From contig NZ_WAAQ01000002.1 in assembly GCF_008868125.1 (NCBI RefSeq), positions 372,001 to 436,000 on the forward strand: DNA of 64,000 nt, read 5' to 3'. Of the stretch, positions 26,938 to 36,278 are shown in pieces. The translations under genes and the position numbers were made by a program. This DNA comes from Microbacterium maritypicum. GTDB taxonomy: Bacteria > Actinomycetota > Actinomycetes > Actinomycetales > Microbacteriaceae. Below the pieces are notes generated by a model. That model was not told the origin of the DNA and did no database searches. It was given only the letters and a program-made list of their open reading frames with translations. The stretch's first letter is position 1. Each line of letters begins with the position of its first letter.

Positions 26938-29223
26938 ATGACCGAGAACTCGGCTTCCGACCTCACCCTCGAGGAGAAGGCTTCGCTCACCAGCGGTGCG
27001 GACTTCTGGACCACGAAGGCCATCGACCGCCTGCGCATCCCGTCGGTGATGATGACCGACGGTCCGCACGGCCTGCGCAAGCAGTCCGGCAGCACCGATC
27101 ACCTCGGTCTCGCCAGCAGCGTCCCCGCCACCTGTTTCCCGCCCGCCGTCGGCATCGGCTCGTCCTTCGATCCGGAGATCATCGAACGGGTGGGTGCCGC
27201 GATCGGGGTGGAGGCCGCGATCGAGAACGTGGCTGTCGTGCTCGGCCCCGGCATCAACATCAAGCGCTCACCGCTGTGCGGACGCAACTTCGAGTACTTC
27301 TCGGAGGACCCGATCGTGTCCGGCATCCTCGGCGCCGCATCGGTCCGTGGCATCCAGTCGAAGGGCGTCGGCACCTCGCTCAAGCACTTCGCGGCCAACA
27401 ACCAGGAGTTCGACCGCATGCGCGCGAGCTCGGATGTGGACCCGCGCCCGCTGCGCGAGATCTACCTGCGCGGATTCGAGCGGGTCGTGAAGGACGCGGC
27501 ACCCTGGACCGTCATGTGCTCGTACAACAAGCTCAACGGGGTCTGGACCTCGGAGGACCCGTGGCTGCTCACCAGCGTGCTGCGCGACGACTGGGGCTTC
27601 GACGGCCTAGTGGTCTCGGACTGGGGAGCCGTGAACGATCGCGTCGTCGGCGTCGCGGCAGGGCTCGACCTGGAGATGCCGGCCTCGGGTGGACGGACCG
27701 ACGCGCAGCTCGTCGCGGCCGTTCGTGCGGGCACCCTCCCCGAAAGCGTGCTCGACACCGCTGCCGCCCGTGCCATCGACCTCGTGCGCAAAGCGGGGGA
27801 GCGTCCGGCCGTCGCAGGTCCGCTCGACGTCGACGCGCACCACGCGCTCGCGCGGGAAGCCGCCGGTCGCTCGATCGTGCTGCTGAAGAACGACGGCGCG
27901 CTGCTGCCGCTCGCCGCAGACCAGAAGGTCGCCGTGATCGGTGCCTTCGCGACCGAGCCGCGTTTCCAGGGCGCCGGCTCGTCGCTGATCAACCCCACCC
28001 GCGTGGACAAGGCGCTCGACGAGCTGCGTGTCGTGGGCGGCGAGAACGTCAGCTATGCCGCGGGCTTCGCGGTCGAAGGCGGAGCCGTCGAGGCATCCGG
28101 TCGCACCGCGGAGGAGCTGCGGGCCGAGGCCGTCGGCGTCGCCCGGACGGCGGACGTGGCGGTGCTGTTCCTCGGTCTGCCGGCTGCGGAGGAGTCGGAG
28201 GGCTTCGACCGCGACCATATCGACCTGCCTGCCGAGCAGCTGGCCGTGCTCGATGCCGTGCTCGAGGTCAACCCGCGCGTCGTGGTCGTCCTGTCCAATG
28301 GCGGGGTCGTGGCACTGCCCTTCGCCGACCGCGTGCCCGCGATCATCGAGAGCTGGCTGCTGGGCCAGGCCGGTGGCGGCGCCGTAGCCGATGTGCTCTA
28401 CGGTGCGGTGAACCCCTCGGGCAAGCTCACCGAGACGGTGCCCGTGCGGCTCGAGGACAACCCGTCCTTCGGCAACTTCCCCGGCGAGTTCGGACACGTG
28501 CGCTATGGCGAGGGCCTGCTGGTCGGCTACCGCTGGTACGACGCGAAGGGTCTCGACGTGACCTTCCCGTTCGGCCATGGACTCTCGTACACGACGTTCG
28601 AGTACACCGGTGCGACGGCCGAGGTCGGAGTGGACGGCGGTATCGTCGTGCGCCTCGACGTCACCAATTCCGGCGACCGCGATGGCCGCGAAGTCGTGCA
28701 GGTCTACGTCGCACCGACGACCTCGATCGTGCAGCGCGCGCCCCGCGAGCTCAAGGCATTCTCCTCGGTCGCCCTGGCCGCGGGTGAGACCCGCTCCGTC
28801 GAGCTCGTCGTGCGGCGTGAGGACCTCGCCTACTGGGACATCCGCGTCGACCGCTGGGTCGTCGAGGGCGGCGAGTACACCGTCGAGGTCGCCGCCTCCA
28901 GCCGCGACATCCGCTCCCGTGTCTCGGTCGAGATCTCGGGTGACGCGGTGCACCAGGAGCTGACCATGAACTCCTCCGTCGGGGATCTGATGACACACCC
29001 GATCGCCGGACCCATCGTGCAGCAGGCGCTCGGCGGCCTGATGGGCGGGCTCGGCGGAGACGCGGCCGCGGCATCGATGATGCCGAACGACGAGGCGATG
29101 CAGAAGATGATGGCGTCCTTCCCGATCGGACGCCTCGCCGGATTCCCCGGGCTTCCCGTCGACTTCGCGCAGATCGAGCAGCTGATCGCGGCGGCGAACG
29201 CGGGTGGTTCCACGGCCGGTTGA
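26938..29223 (+). CDS. Glycoside hydrolase family 3 (beta-glucosidase-like)
   Basis: 761 residues from the ATG at 26938 behind a GAAAGGGA site. The GH3 N-terminal barrel holds LRIPSVMMTDGPHGLRKQ and SLKHFAANNQE, and the catalytic nucleophile is Asp228 in VVSDWGAVND. The C-terminal GH3 domain and a fibronectin III-like domain (about residues 580-655) follow. A C-terminal extension of about 80 residues is rich in Met, Ala and Gly and is not typical of the family. There is no clear signal peptide, so it probably acts in the cytosol on imported oligosaccharides. Regulated by the divergent TetR, by inference. Beta-glucosidase or xylosidase cannot be told apart. Confidence 0.93.
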   Translation: MTENSASDLTLEEKASLTSGADFWTTKAIDRLRIPSVMMTDGPHGLRKQSGSTDHLGLASSVPATCFPPAVGIGSSFDPEIIERVGAAIGVEAAIENVAVVLGPGINIKRSPLCGRNFEYFSEDPIVSGILGAASVRGIQSKGVGTSLKHFAANNQEFDRMRASSDVDPRPLREIYLRGFERVVKDAAPWTVMCSYNKLNGVWTSEDPWLLTSVLRDDWGFDGLVVSDWGAVNDRVVGVAAGLDLEMPASGGRTDAQLVAAVRAGTLPESVLDTAAARAIDLVRKAGERPAVAGPLDVDAHHALAREAAGRSIVLLKNDGALLPLAADQKVAVIGAFATEPRFQGAGSSLINPTRVDKALDELRVVGGENVSYAAGFAVEGGAVEASGRTAEELRAEAVGVARTADVAVLFLGLPAAEESEGFDRDHIDLPAEQLAVLDAVLEVNPRVVVVLSNGGVVALPFADRVPAIIESWLLGQAGGGAVADVLYGAVNPSGKLTETVPVRLEDNPSFGNFPGEFGHVRYGEGLLVGYRWYDAKGLDVTFPFGHGLSYTTFEYTGATAEVGVDGGIVVRLDVTNSGDRDGREVVQVYVAPTTSIVQRAPRELKAFSSVALAAGETRSVELVVRREDLAYWDIRVDRWVVEGGEYTVEVAASSRDIRSRVSVEISGDAVHQELTMNSSVGDLMTHPIAGPIVQQALGGLMGGLGGDAAAASMMPNDEAMQKMMASFPIGRLAGFPGLPVDFAQIEQLIAAANAGGSTAG

Positions 29224-29236
29224 GCCGCGACCACCG

Positions 29237-31831
29237 TCACGGACTCAGGGGCACGGCGCGCGTGTGCGCGCCGTGCCCGAGCTCCTCACGGGCCGCGCCG
29301 GGCAGATCGAGTTCGGCGATGGCACCGACCGGCACCACGACCTCGACCCGCAGCTCATCCTGCTCGACATGCCAGGAGATCGAGGTCTCTCCGTAGGGTG
29401 TGCGCTGCGTCGCCGACGCGTGCGTCAGACCACCGCCCGGCCGCGGGGCGAAGCGGATGCGACGATAGCCGGGCTCCGCCGGGGCGAGTCCGGCCACGCT
29501 GCGGTGCAGCCAGTCGGCGACCGCTCCCAGCGCGTAGTGGTTGAACGACGTCATGGTTCCAGGGTTCACGGTGCCATCCGGCAGCATCGCGTCCCATCGC
29601 TCCCAGACCGTGGTCGCGCCCTGCACGACCTGATAGAGCCACGACGGGCACTCCTGCTCGAGAAGCAGATCGTAGGCGGCATCGGTGTGCCCGGTCATGG
29701 TGAGCGCGTCGCAGACGAGCGGCGTGCCCACGAATCCGGTCGCGATGCGATTGCCGGCGGCGCGCACGAGATCGGCGAGGCGGGCGCCTGCCACAGCACG
29801 CCGCCTGTCGTCGGCGAGCAGGTCGAACACGATCGCCAGGGCGTAAGCGGTCTGTGCGTCGGAGGTCATCGTGCCGTCGGCGCGCACATACGCATCCCGG
29901 AACGCGGCGGCGACGTCGGCGGCGAGGCTTTCGTAGTGCGCGACGTCGGCCGTGCGCCCGAGCACGCGAGCCATATCCGCGACGGCTCGCGCCGACCGCG
30001 CGAAGTAGGCCGTCGCCACGAGATATCGATCGGTGCGCGCATCGGCGGGATCCTGTGGGGGAGCGGCGGGGTCGAGCCAGTCGCCGAGCTGGAAGCCCTC
30101 GTTCCACAGGCGGTCGGGCCCGGCCAGGGAGTCGACCTTGTCGACCCAGCGGCGTGCGCTCTCGAACTGCGTCGCCAGTACGCCGTCATCACCGAAGCGC
30201 TGGTAGAGGGTCCAGGGCAGCAGCGTGGCGACATCACCCCAGGCGGCTCCCGCCCTGATCGGGGACCACACCTTGTGCGAAGGGATCACCGGCACGAACC
30301 AGGGCACCGTGCCGTCGGGCAGCTGGTCGGCCTCGACGTCGCGGAGCCACCCCGACAGCATCCCGGAGACGTCGTACAGCGTCGAGGCGGTGGGCCCGAA
30401 CACCTGCACGTCGCCGGTCCAGCCCACGCGCTCATCGCGCTGCGGACAGTCGGTGGGGATGTCGACGAAGTTCCCGCGCATGCCCCAGACGACGTTGCGG
30501 TGCAGCTGCTCGACCAGAGGGTCGGAGCACGAGAACCATCCGGTGCGCTCCAGGTCGGTGTGCAGCACGCGCGCGATGAGGGCGCCGGCCGCGGCATCCG
30601 CATCGAGGTCTCCCGGCCACCCCGAGACCTCGACGTACCGGAAGCCGTGGAACGTGAAGCGCGGTTCCCACTCCTCGCCCGCGGGACGTCCGTCGAGTGT
30701 GTAGGAGTCGCTCGAGCGCGCGCTGCGCAGAGGGCGCGTGTAGATCTCGCCCTCCTGCAGCACCTCCGCGGTGCGCAGTGTGACGGTCGCGCCACGGGGC
30801 CCGGCGACGCGGATGCGCACCCGTCCGACGAGGTTCTGCCCGAAGTCGAGGATGCGCGCACCACCGGGCGAGGTGAGCACGGCGATCGGTGCGACCTCCT
30901 GCGTCACCCGGACGGGCGGGGCGGTCGGGGCGACGAGGGTGCGCGGGTCGCGCGTGCGCACGGCGACCGGCAGCCACCCGCCGTCGTCGAACGACGCCGT
31001 CGTCCACCCGGGGATCTCCTGGCGCGCGTCGTAGTCCTCACCGTCGTAGATCCCGGACCGCAGGATGGGGGAGAGCGCCGCCTTCCACGAACCGTCGGTC
31101 GCGACCGTCTCGCGCCGCCCGTCGGCGTAGACGATCTCCAACTGCCCGAGGAAGGAGAGGTCGCCGCCGAACACGTTGCGGTGGCCGCCGCGCCAGCCGA
31201 GACGTCCGCGATACCAGCCGTCTCCGAGCCAGGCGCCGAGCGCGTTCTCGCCGTCGACGAGCAGGTCGGTCACGTCGTAGGTGTAGTACCGCAGACGCTC
31301 GCGGTAGACCGTCCAGCCCGGTGAGAGCGTGTCGGAGCCGACGCGGATGCCGTTGATCTCGGCTTCGTACAGGCCGTGCGCGGTGGCGTAGAGCCGGGCG
31401 CGGGCGATCGTGCCGTCGATGCGGAAGCTCCGCCGGACCAGGGTGGCGCGGCGGGCGTCGCTCTCCGGATCCTCGTCGAGATCGAGCCCGACCGGCTGCG
31501 CCGACCAGTCTTCGGCATGCAGCAGCCCCGTCTCCAGCCAGGTCTCGGGGCTCCGGTCCGACCAGCTGCCGTCGACGCCCTGCACCGCGACGTGCACACG
31601 GACGCGCTCTCGCGAACCGAGCGCCCGGCCCGGCCAGGGGACCAGGACCTGGGCGGCGGACTTCACCTCGACGCGCTCCTCGCCGTCCTCGCGCACCACG
31701 GTGACCGCATACCGCTCCTGGCGCCAACCGTCGGGTGCGCCGGAGAGCCTCCAGCTCAGACGGGGGCGGCTCTCGCCGATGCCGAGCGGATCCCGGTGGT
31801 GCTCGATGCGCGGCGCGGAGACGATCGTCAT
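29237..31831 (-). CDS. Glycoside hydrolase family 78, alpha-L-rhamnosidase
   Basis: 864 residues from the ATG at 31831 (an ATG at 31840 is an alternative). The order of domains is the usual one: immunoglobulin-like N-terminal domain opening RIEHHRDPLGIGESRPRLSW, a Bac_rhamnosid_N beta-sandwich, the (alpha/alpha)6 catalytic barrel and a C-terminal beta domain. The catalytic motif DCPQRDERVGWTGD begins at Asp461 and carries the conserved acidic residues. It hydrolyses terminal rhamnose from plant glycosides or polysaccharides. No signal peptide, so likely intracellular. It converges on the GH3 gene, and the pair suggests use of rhamnosylated glucosides. Confidence 0.94.
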   Translation of the reverse strand: MTIVSAPRIEHHRDPLGIGESRPRLSWRLSGAPDGWRQERYAVTVVREDGEERVEVKSAAQVLVPWPGRALGSRERVRVHVAVQGVDGSWSDRSPETWLETGLLHAEDWSAQPVGLDLDEDPESDARRATLVRRSFRIDGTIARARLYATAHGLYEAEINGIRVGSDTLSPGWTVYRERLRYYTYDVTDLLVDGENALGAWLGDGWYRGRLGWRGGHRNVFGGDLSFLGQLEIVYADGRRETVATDGSWKAALSPILRSGIYDGEDYDARQEIPGWTTASFDDGGWLPVAVRTRDPRTLVAPTAPPVRVTQEVAPIAVLTSPGGARILDFGQNLVGRVRIRVAGPRGATVTLRTAEVLQEGEIYTRPLRSARSSDSYTLDGRPAGEEWEPRFTFHGFRYVEVSGWPGDLDADAAAGALIARVLHTDLERTGWFSCSDPLVEQLHRNVVWGMRGNFVDIPTDCPQRDERVGWTGDVQVFGPTASTLYDVSGMLSGWLRDVEADQLPDGTVPWFVPVIPSHKVWSPIRAGAAWGDVATLLPWTLYQRFGDDGVLATQFESARRWVDKVDSLAGPDRLWNEGFQLGDWLDPAAPPQDPADARTDRYLVATAYFARSARAVADMARVLGRTADVAHYESLAADVAAAFRDAYVRADGTMTSDAQTAYALAIVFDLLADDRRRAVAGARLADLVRAAGNRIATGFVGTPLVCDALTMTGHTDAAYDLLLEQECPSWLYQVVQGATTVWERWDAMLPDGTVNPGTMTSFNHYALGAVADWLHRSVAGLAPAEPGYRRIRFAPRPGGGLTHASATQRTPYGETSISWHVEQDELRVEVVVPVGAIAELDLPGAAREELGHGAHTRAVPLSP

Positions 31832-31914
31832 GCTCCTCATCCTCGCCGATCCCGAGGACAACGGCGATGGAGTCGGACGATCTCGTGCCCCACGACTCCC
31901 GCGCCGCCCCGGGG

Positions 31915-33528
31915 TCACCCGGTCGTCGGGGTGCGTCGCAGGTGGGCGTCGTTCGTGCGGGGTATCCCCTTCGAGAAGAACAGCGACAGGAGGCTGATGA
32001 GGATCAGCGCGAAGAACGCGATGCGCAGTGAAGACAGCTGCGAGTCGCGGTAGATCGTGGCGAGGGAGTCGGCGTCCGCGTCGCTCAGACCGGCCTTCTC
32101 CGCGATGGCGGCCACGTCCGCTGCCGGCACGATCGCGACGCCCTGCTGCGTGGCGCTCGCCACCGTCGTCTTCGTGGCGTCGGGGAGAGCGCTCGACGCG
32201 ACTCCCGATGCGAACGAGGTCGACAGGGCGCCGATGAGGATCGAGCCGATCAGCGCCGTTCCCAGCGACGAGCCGAGGTTCTGGAACACGCCCTGGAGCC
32301 CGCCCACCTCGCTCGTCTCCTTCTCCGTCACGCTCGACATGTTGACATTCCCCAGCTGCGAGGCGAGCAGTCCGAGGGCTGCTCCGGCGAGGAACATCCC
32401 GGTCGCGAAGAACACGCTGCGCAGGTCGCTCGTCGCGGAGCCGAGCAGGATGACGGCGCTCACGACGAGGGACACCTGCCCGATGCGCACGATCATGCGT
32501 GGCGAGAGCACGCGCGAGAGCCGGGTGCCGACGATGGAGAACAGCACGAGGGCGATCGAGAGCGGGAAGATCCGGACGCCGGTCTCCAGCGCATCGAGGC
32601 CGAGGGTCATCTGCAGATAGACCGGCACCATGAAGAACAGCCCCGCCGTCACCGTGTACTGCGCTCCGAGCACGAAGAGCCCGCTGCGCAGCGACGTGAT
32701 CGAGAACATGCCCACGTGGATGAGCGGAGAGCGCCCCAGGTTCTCGAGAAGACGCTGGCGGGAGAAGAAGAGTGCGAGGAGCACGATGCCGAGCACGATG
32801 AACCAGGCGGCGGGGGAGATGCCGAGCGGTGCGATGGCGACGTCGCCGATGGTGGGCGGATTCAGCGGAAGCACCCATCCCCAGGTCTTGCTCTGCAGCA
32901 TCCCGAACACCACCGCGACCAGTCCGATCGAGGACAGGGCGACGCTGAGGAGATCGATGCGCACGCTCTGCCGTGGCGTCGGATCCGTGACGATGCGGGC
33001 GCACAGCACCACACCGATCATGATGAGCACCTCGGCGGCGAACACGTAGCGCCAGTCGAAGTACGTCGTGACGAATCCTCCGATCAGGGGTCCCGCTGCG
33101 ACGGCCGCTCCGGACACGGCGCCGATGATCGCGAAGGCCGTGATGCGCTCGCTTCCCCGGTAGTTGTCGGCGACGAGCGCCGCGATGGCCGGGATGACGA
33201 GCACAGCACCCAGCCCCTCGACGATCGACCAGCCGAGGAAGAGGAACTGCACGTTCGGGCTCAACGCAGTGATCAGCGAGCCCGCCGCGTACACGCACGA
33301 CCCGATCACGAACGCCCTGCGACGACCCCACACGTCGCCCAGCCTCGCGCCCAACAGCATGAACGCGGCCATCGTGAGGGTGTAGAAGGTGATGGCGCCC
33401 TGCATCGCGGTGACGGTGGTGTCGAGGTCGGACACCACCGTCGAGATCGACACGTTCATCACGGTGCCGTCGAGCACCATCACGAACTGCGCGGATCCGA
33501 GGACGGCGATGACCCCCCAGCGCTTCAT
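31915..33528 (-). CDS. MFS multidrug exporter, DHA2 (EmrB/QacA) type
   Basis: 537 residues with about 14 transmembrane segments, the DHA2 topology. Motif A is GARLGDVWGRRRAF and Motif C-like residues are in the GPLIGGF stretch; the opening is MKRWGVIAVLGSAQFVMVLDGTVMNVS. It exports drugs or other small molecules by proton antiport. A GGAG site supports the ATG, which overlaps the stop of the DUF2252 gene by four bases, so both are co-translated from the right. The substrate is unknown. Confidence 0.92.
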   Translation of the reverse strand: MKRWGVIAVLGSAQFVMVLDGTVMNVSISTVVSDLDTTVTAMQGAITFYTLTMAAFMLLGARLGDVWGRRRAFVIGSCVYAAGSLITALSPNVQFLFLGWSIVEGLGAVLVIPAIAALVADNYRGSERITAFAIIGAVSGAAVAAGPLIGGFVTTYFDWRYVFAAEVLIMIGVVLCARIVTDPTPRQSVRIDLLSVALSSIGLVAVVFGMLQSKTWGWVLPLNPPTIGDVAIAPLGISPAAWFIVLGIVLLALFFSRQRLLENLGRSPLIHVGMFSITSLRSGLFVLGAQYTVTAGLFFMVPVYLQMTLGLDALETGVRIFPLSIALVLFSIVGTRLSRVLSPRMIVRIGQVSLVVSAVILLGSATSDLRSVFFATGMFLAGAALGLLASQLGNVNMSSVTEKETSEVGGLQGVFQNLGSSLGTALIGSILIGALSTSFASGVASSALPDATKTTVASATQQGVAIVPAADVAAIAEKAGLSDADADSLATIYRDSQLSSLRIAFFALILISLLSLFFSKGIPRTNDAHLRRTPTTG

Positions 33529-35000
33529 GGCGACTCCTTCGAGGGAGCGGCTCCCCTCGTGGGGAGCCTCCCCGCCGTGAGCGCGTCGCGGAAGCTCGTG
33601 AAGTCGCGCTCGTTCTGATCGGCGTAGGTGTCGGCGAAGACGCAGACGGCCTCCTCGAATGCCCGCCCGCGACCGAGATACCCGGCGACCTCGACGCGGT
33701 CCCCGCTCCTGGCGTGCCCTCGGGCGAGGGTCTCGCCGCAGATGCGCGCATACAGCGCCGCCCCGCGCGGAGTCATCGTCTCCGGATCGATCCCGCCTTT
33801 CCAGTCGTGCAGCTGGCGCACGTAGAAGTCGCGGGTCGTGCCGTCGGCGCCGGCCACCCGCTGCCATCCGAGGAAGATGTCGCTGGCCGCCTGCATGAGT
33901 CGCTGTCCGCGCACCACCCGTTCTCCTTCGTTGTCGTGCGTTCCCGGACCGAGGTAGCGCTCGAGGACGGAAGGCTGCGCGGTCTTCGCCTGCAGAAGCA
34001 GAGGATCGTGGTCGTCTCGCCCGCTGAGGAGCACGACCCAGGCCCTCGTGCCGACGCTGCCGATCCCTCCCACCGTCCGGGCCATGTGGCGGTAGCGGTA
34101 CTCGGAGATCGGGTGGTGCTCGCCCGGCAATGTGTGCTGGTACTCGGAGAGGAGATTCCGCATCAGGGCGGCCTCGTCGAAGTCGGCGCCGGCCCCCGGC
34201 AGGAAGTCCTCGACGGGCGTCACCAGCGGCGGGTTCGGGATGATCCGGAGCTGTCCGTCGACGACGTGCACGAGCTTCGCGAACGATCGCATCCGGTCCC
34301 GCTTGCGCGCCTTCTTCACCACCGCATCCAATCGAGCGACCGTCACGTCGTCCGCACGTCGCCGATCTCGTTCCGCGCGGATCCGTCGGCGCGCGCTCTC
34401 GGCGTCGAAACGGTCGTACCAGGCGTCCAGGACAGGGGAGTCGGCCGCGCGCCGCATCGCCTTCCGGTAGCCCACGACCGACGCGCGGACGCACGCACGC
34501 ACCTCGTCCGCGGAGAAGCCACGATGGCGGCCGGCCACGGCGAAGCTCGTCGCCAGGCGCTTCACGTCCCATTCGAACGGGCCGGGGAATGTCTCGTCGA
34601 AGTCGTTCATGTCGAAGATGAGCCGGCGCTCCGGAGTGCCGAACAGGCCGAAGTTCGACAGGTGCGCGTCACCGCACAGCTGCACGGTGATGCCGGTGTG
34701 CGGCGCGGTGGCGAGGTCGGCGGCCATCAGCAGAGCCGCCCCCCGGTAGAACGCGAACGGCGAGGCCGACATCCGCTCGTACCGCAACGGCACGATGTCG
34801 AGATCCCGCGTGGTGGCCTGCCCCTCGAGCAGCGCGACCGGGTCGGGGCGGTCCGCTCCCGGACGCCACGGGCCCTGGTGTGAGCGAGGGGCACGAGCAC
34901 GGGCGTCGCGACCGCGGCTCCACCTGGCGACGAACTCCGGCGCGACCGCATCCGGTGGCGCGAACTCGTCGCGCTCCTCGGCGCTTCCGATGTCCCCCAT
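33525..35000 (-). CDS. DUF2252 domain protein
   Basis: 491 residues from the ATG at 35000 behind a GGGAGGT site; an upstream in-frame ATG at 35084 lacks one. The family motif GDAHLSNFGLFGTPERRLIF is followed by MNDFDETFPGPFEWDVKRL, resembling the protein-kinase or aminoglycoside-phosphotransferase fold with the HLSNF catalytic loop and DFD acidic triad. The role is unknown; kinase-like phosphotransfer is a reasonable inference. The gene overlaps the DHA2 exporter by four bases, so they form an operon. Confidence 0.87.
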   Translation of the reverse strand: MGDIGSAEERDEFAPPDAVAPEFVARWSRGRDARARAPRSHQGPWRPGADRPDPVALLEGQATTRDLDIVPLRYERMSASPFAFYRGAALLMAADLATAPHTGITVQLCGDAHLSNFGLFGTPERRLIFDMNDFDETFPGPFEWDVKRLATSFAVAGRHRGFSADEVRACVRASVVGYRKAMRRAADSPVLDAWYDRFDAESARRRIRAERDRRRADDVTVARLDAVVKKARKRDRMRSFAKLVHVVDGQLRIIPNPPLVTPVEDFLPGAGADFDEAALMRNLLSEYQHTLPGEHHPISEYRYRHMARTVGGIGSVGTRAWVVLLSGRDDHDPLLLQAKTAQPSVLERYLGPGTHDNEGERVVRGQRLMQAASDIFLGWQRVAGADGTTRDFYVRQLHDWKGGIDPETMTPRGAALYARICGETLARGHARSGDRVEVAGYLGRGRAFEEAVCVFADTYADQNERDFTSFRDALTAGRLPTRGAAPSKESP

Positions 35001-35187
35001 GCCGTACCTCCCACCCGTCTGTCGACGGCGCGGGAGCCGGAGGGCCGGAGGAGGATCCCGGGCCGGATGCGGGCGGCGTCGCACTGCTCATCGTCGCAGT
35101 CCGCGGGGGGGATCACGGGGAGGGCATCACCCCTTTCGGGCGAGGCCGGGGAGATGTCGGCGACGCTCCTCGACTGCGGCCGCAGGG

Positions 35188-35898
35188 TCAGGCGTCGGAT
35201 GACGCGGCGCGCTTCGCGCTGGCACCCCGCATGATCCGCGCGACCGCGGTGATCAGGAACAGCTGCCCGGTGATGGCCTCGGCGATGGCGATCCCCTGTC
35301 CGGTGGCGCCGACCGGCACCAGGTTGCCGTATCCGGTCGTGGTCAGCGTCGTGAAGGAGAAGAACAGCTGGTTGCCGAGCGAGTCGAGATTCTCGTCGCC
35401 GAACATGGGGGTGGGTGAGAACTGAGAGATCAGGTTGTAGACGAAGGCGAAGAACATCCCGACCAGGATGTACGCGGTGATCGCCGCCAGAAGGGCCTCC
35501 AGGTCGAGGCCGCGTCGGTTGACCTGGTGCGCGATGATCGCCCAGGGAGCGACCAGCAGGGCGATCATCGACGCCGTCGACAGCGGGATCGCGAGCAGAG
35601 GACCCTCGACACCGAAGAGGACGGCGGCGACGGCGGAGGCCCCGGCCACCGAGAGCACCACCCACGACACGCGTTGGACGAGGTTTCGGGCCCTGGTCAC
35701 GTAGAACACCATCGCGATCGTCGCCAGCATCGCGAGGAAGGCCCAGGGGCTCGGATCCGTGCTCGGCTGCGCGGCGCACAGGCCGTAGGAGACGACGAGC
35801 AGGACGAGGATGATGGCGTATCCGCGGGCCTGGCCGTCTCGCCGGCGACGCGGGGGCGTGTCGGAGTGCTCCGGCTTCACGGTGTCTGTCCGGGGCAT
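35188..35898 (-). CDS. Two-pore-helix potassium channel protein
   Basis: 236 residues from the ATG at 35898, with a GAGGA ribosome site. Charged Arg-rich N-terminus, then six hydrophobic segments, of which the last two bracket the pore loop with selectivity filter TGYG at residues 188-191 (in TLTTTGYGNLVP). This is the six-helix, single-pore arrangement of voltage-gated-like or KcsA-like channels, without a voltage-sensing arginine ladder that I can see. It controls potassium flux across the membrane. Confidence 0.9.
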   Translation of the reverse strand: MPRTDTVKPEHSDTPPRRRRDGQARGYAIILVLLVVSYGLCAAQPSTDPSPWAFLAMLATIAMVFYVTRARNLVQRVSWVVLSVAGASAVAAVLFGVEGPLLAIPLSTASMIALLVAPWAIIAHQVNRRGLDLEALLAAITAYILVGMFFAFVYNLISQFSPTPMFGDENLDSLGNQLFFSFTTLTTTGYGNLVPVGATGQGIAIAEAITGQLFLITAVARIMRGASAKRAASSDA

Positions 35899-36046
35899 GA
35901 TCGGTCCTCTTCCGCGCGGTGGACGCGGGGCGCCCACGATGTGCGGCCAGTATCCCAGCGCGAGTGCGCCTCCCCGCTCAGGCCGGTTGCGCGTCGGCCA
36001 GAAGGAGAGTCCCGAGGGCTGGTTCGTCACCGCTCGTCTGACCCGT

Positions 36047-36052
36047 TATGAT
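36047..36052 (+). promoter_or_regulatory. Candidate -10 box of tRNA-Ser(GCU)
   Basis: TATGAT, close to the consensus; transcription would start near 36059, just before the leader hairpin. Confidence 0.5.
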
Positions 36053-36060
36053 GGCTAGGT

Positions 36061-36085
36061 GCATCCGTGCTTTCGGGTCGGATGC
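36061..36085 (+). promoter_or_regulatory. 5' leader hairpin of tRNA-Ser(GCU)
   Basis: GCATCCG and CGGATGC form a perfect 7-bp stem (36061-36067 with 36079-36085) around an 11-nt loop. It ends 2 nt before the tRNA. Confidence 0.65.
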
Positions 36086-36087
36086 CT

Positions 36088-36176
36088 GGAGACGTCGCAT
36101 AGTCCGGCCGAGTGCACCACCCTGCTAAGGTGGAGTCCCCTCACGGGGACCAGGGGTTCAAATCCCCTCGTCTCCG
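36088..36176 (+). tRNA. tRNA-Ser(GCU)
   Basis: Acceptor arms GGAGACG and CGTCTCC pair, with G discriminator. The anticodon loop is CTGCTAA, with anticodon GCT at 36124-36126 and stem CCACC/GGTGG. A long variable arm and the T arm AGGGGTTCAAATCCCCT complete it. The 3' CCA is not encoded. It decodes AGC and AGU. Confidence 0.97.
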
Positions 36177-36182
36177 CACAAG

Positions 36183-36206
36183 AACCCCCGCTCAGGCGGG
36201 GGTTTT
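36183..36206 (+). terminator. Rho-independent terminator of tRNA-Ser(GCU)
   Basis: AACCCCCGC and GCGGGGGTT form a 9-bp stem (36183-36191 with 36196-36204) with a 4-nt loop, followed by TT that extends the T-tail. It lies 6 nt after the tRNA. Confidence 0.88.
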
Positions 36207-36265
36207 CTCGTTGGTTCCTGCGCGGGGGAATCCGGTGTCGAGTGCGAATCGGGCCTGCCCTCGGG

Positions 36266-36271
36266 TAGTCT
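36266..36271 (+). promoter_or_regulatory. Leaderless -10 box of the NSS transporter
   Basis: TAGTCT with 7 nt to the ATG at 36279. Confidence 0.5.
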
Positions 36272-36278
36272 CGCCCGC

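Noticed and set aside
31832..33751. Upstream extension of the GH78 reading frame through the MFS gene
   Set aside because: The frame stays open only by GC bias; family similarity begins at 31831, and the MFS gene is in another frame of the same strand.
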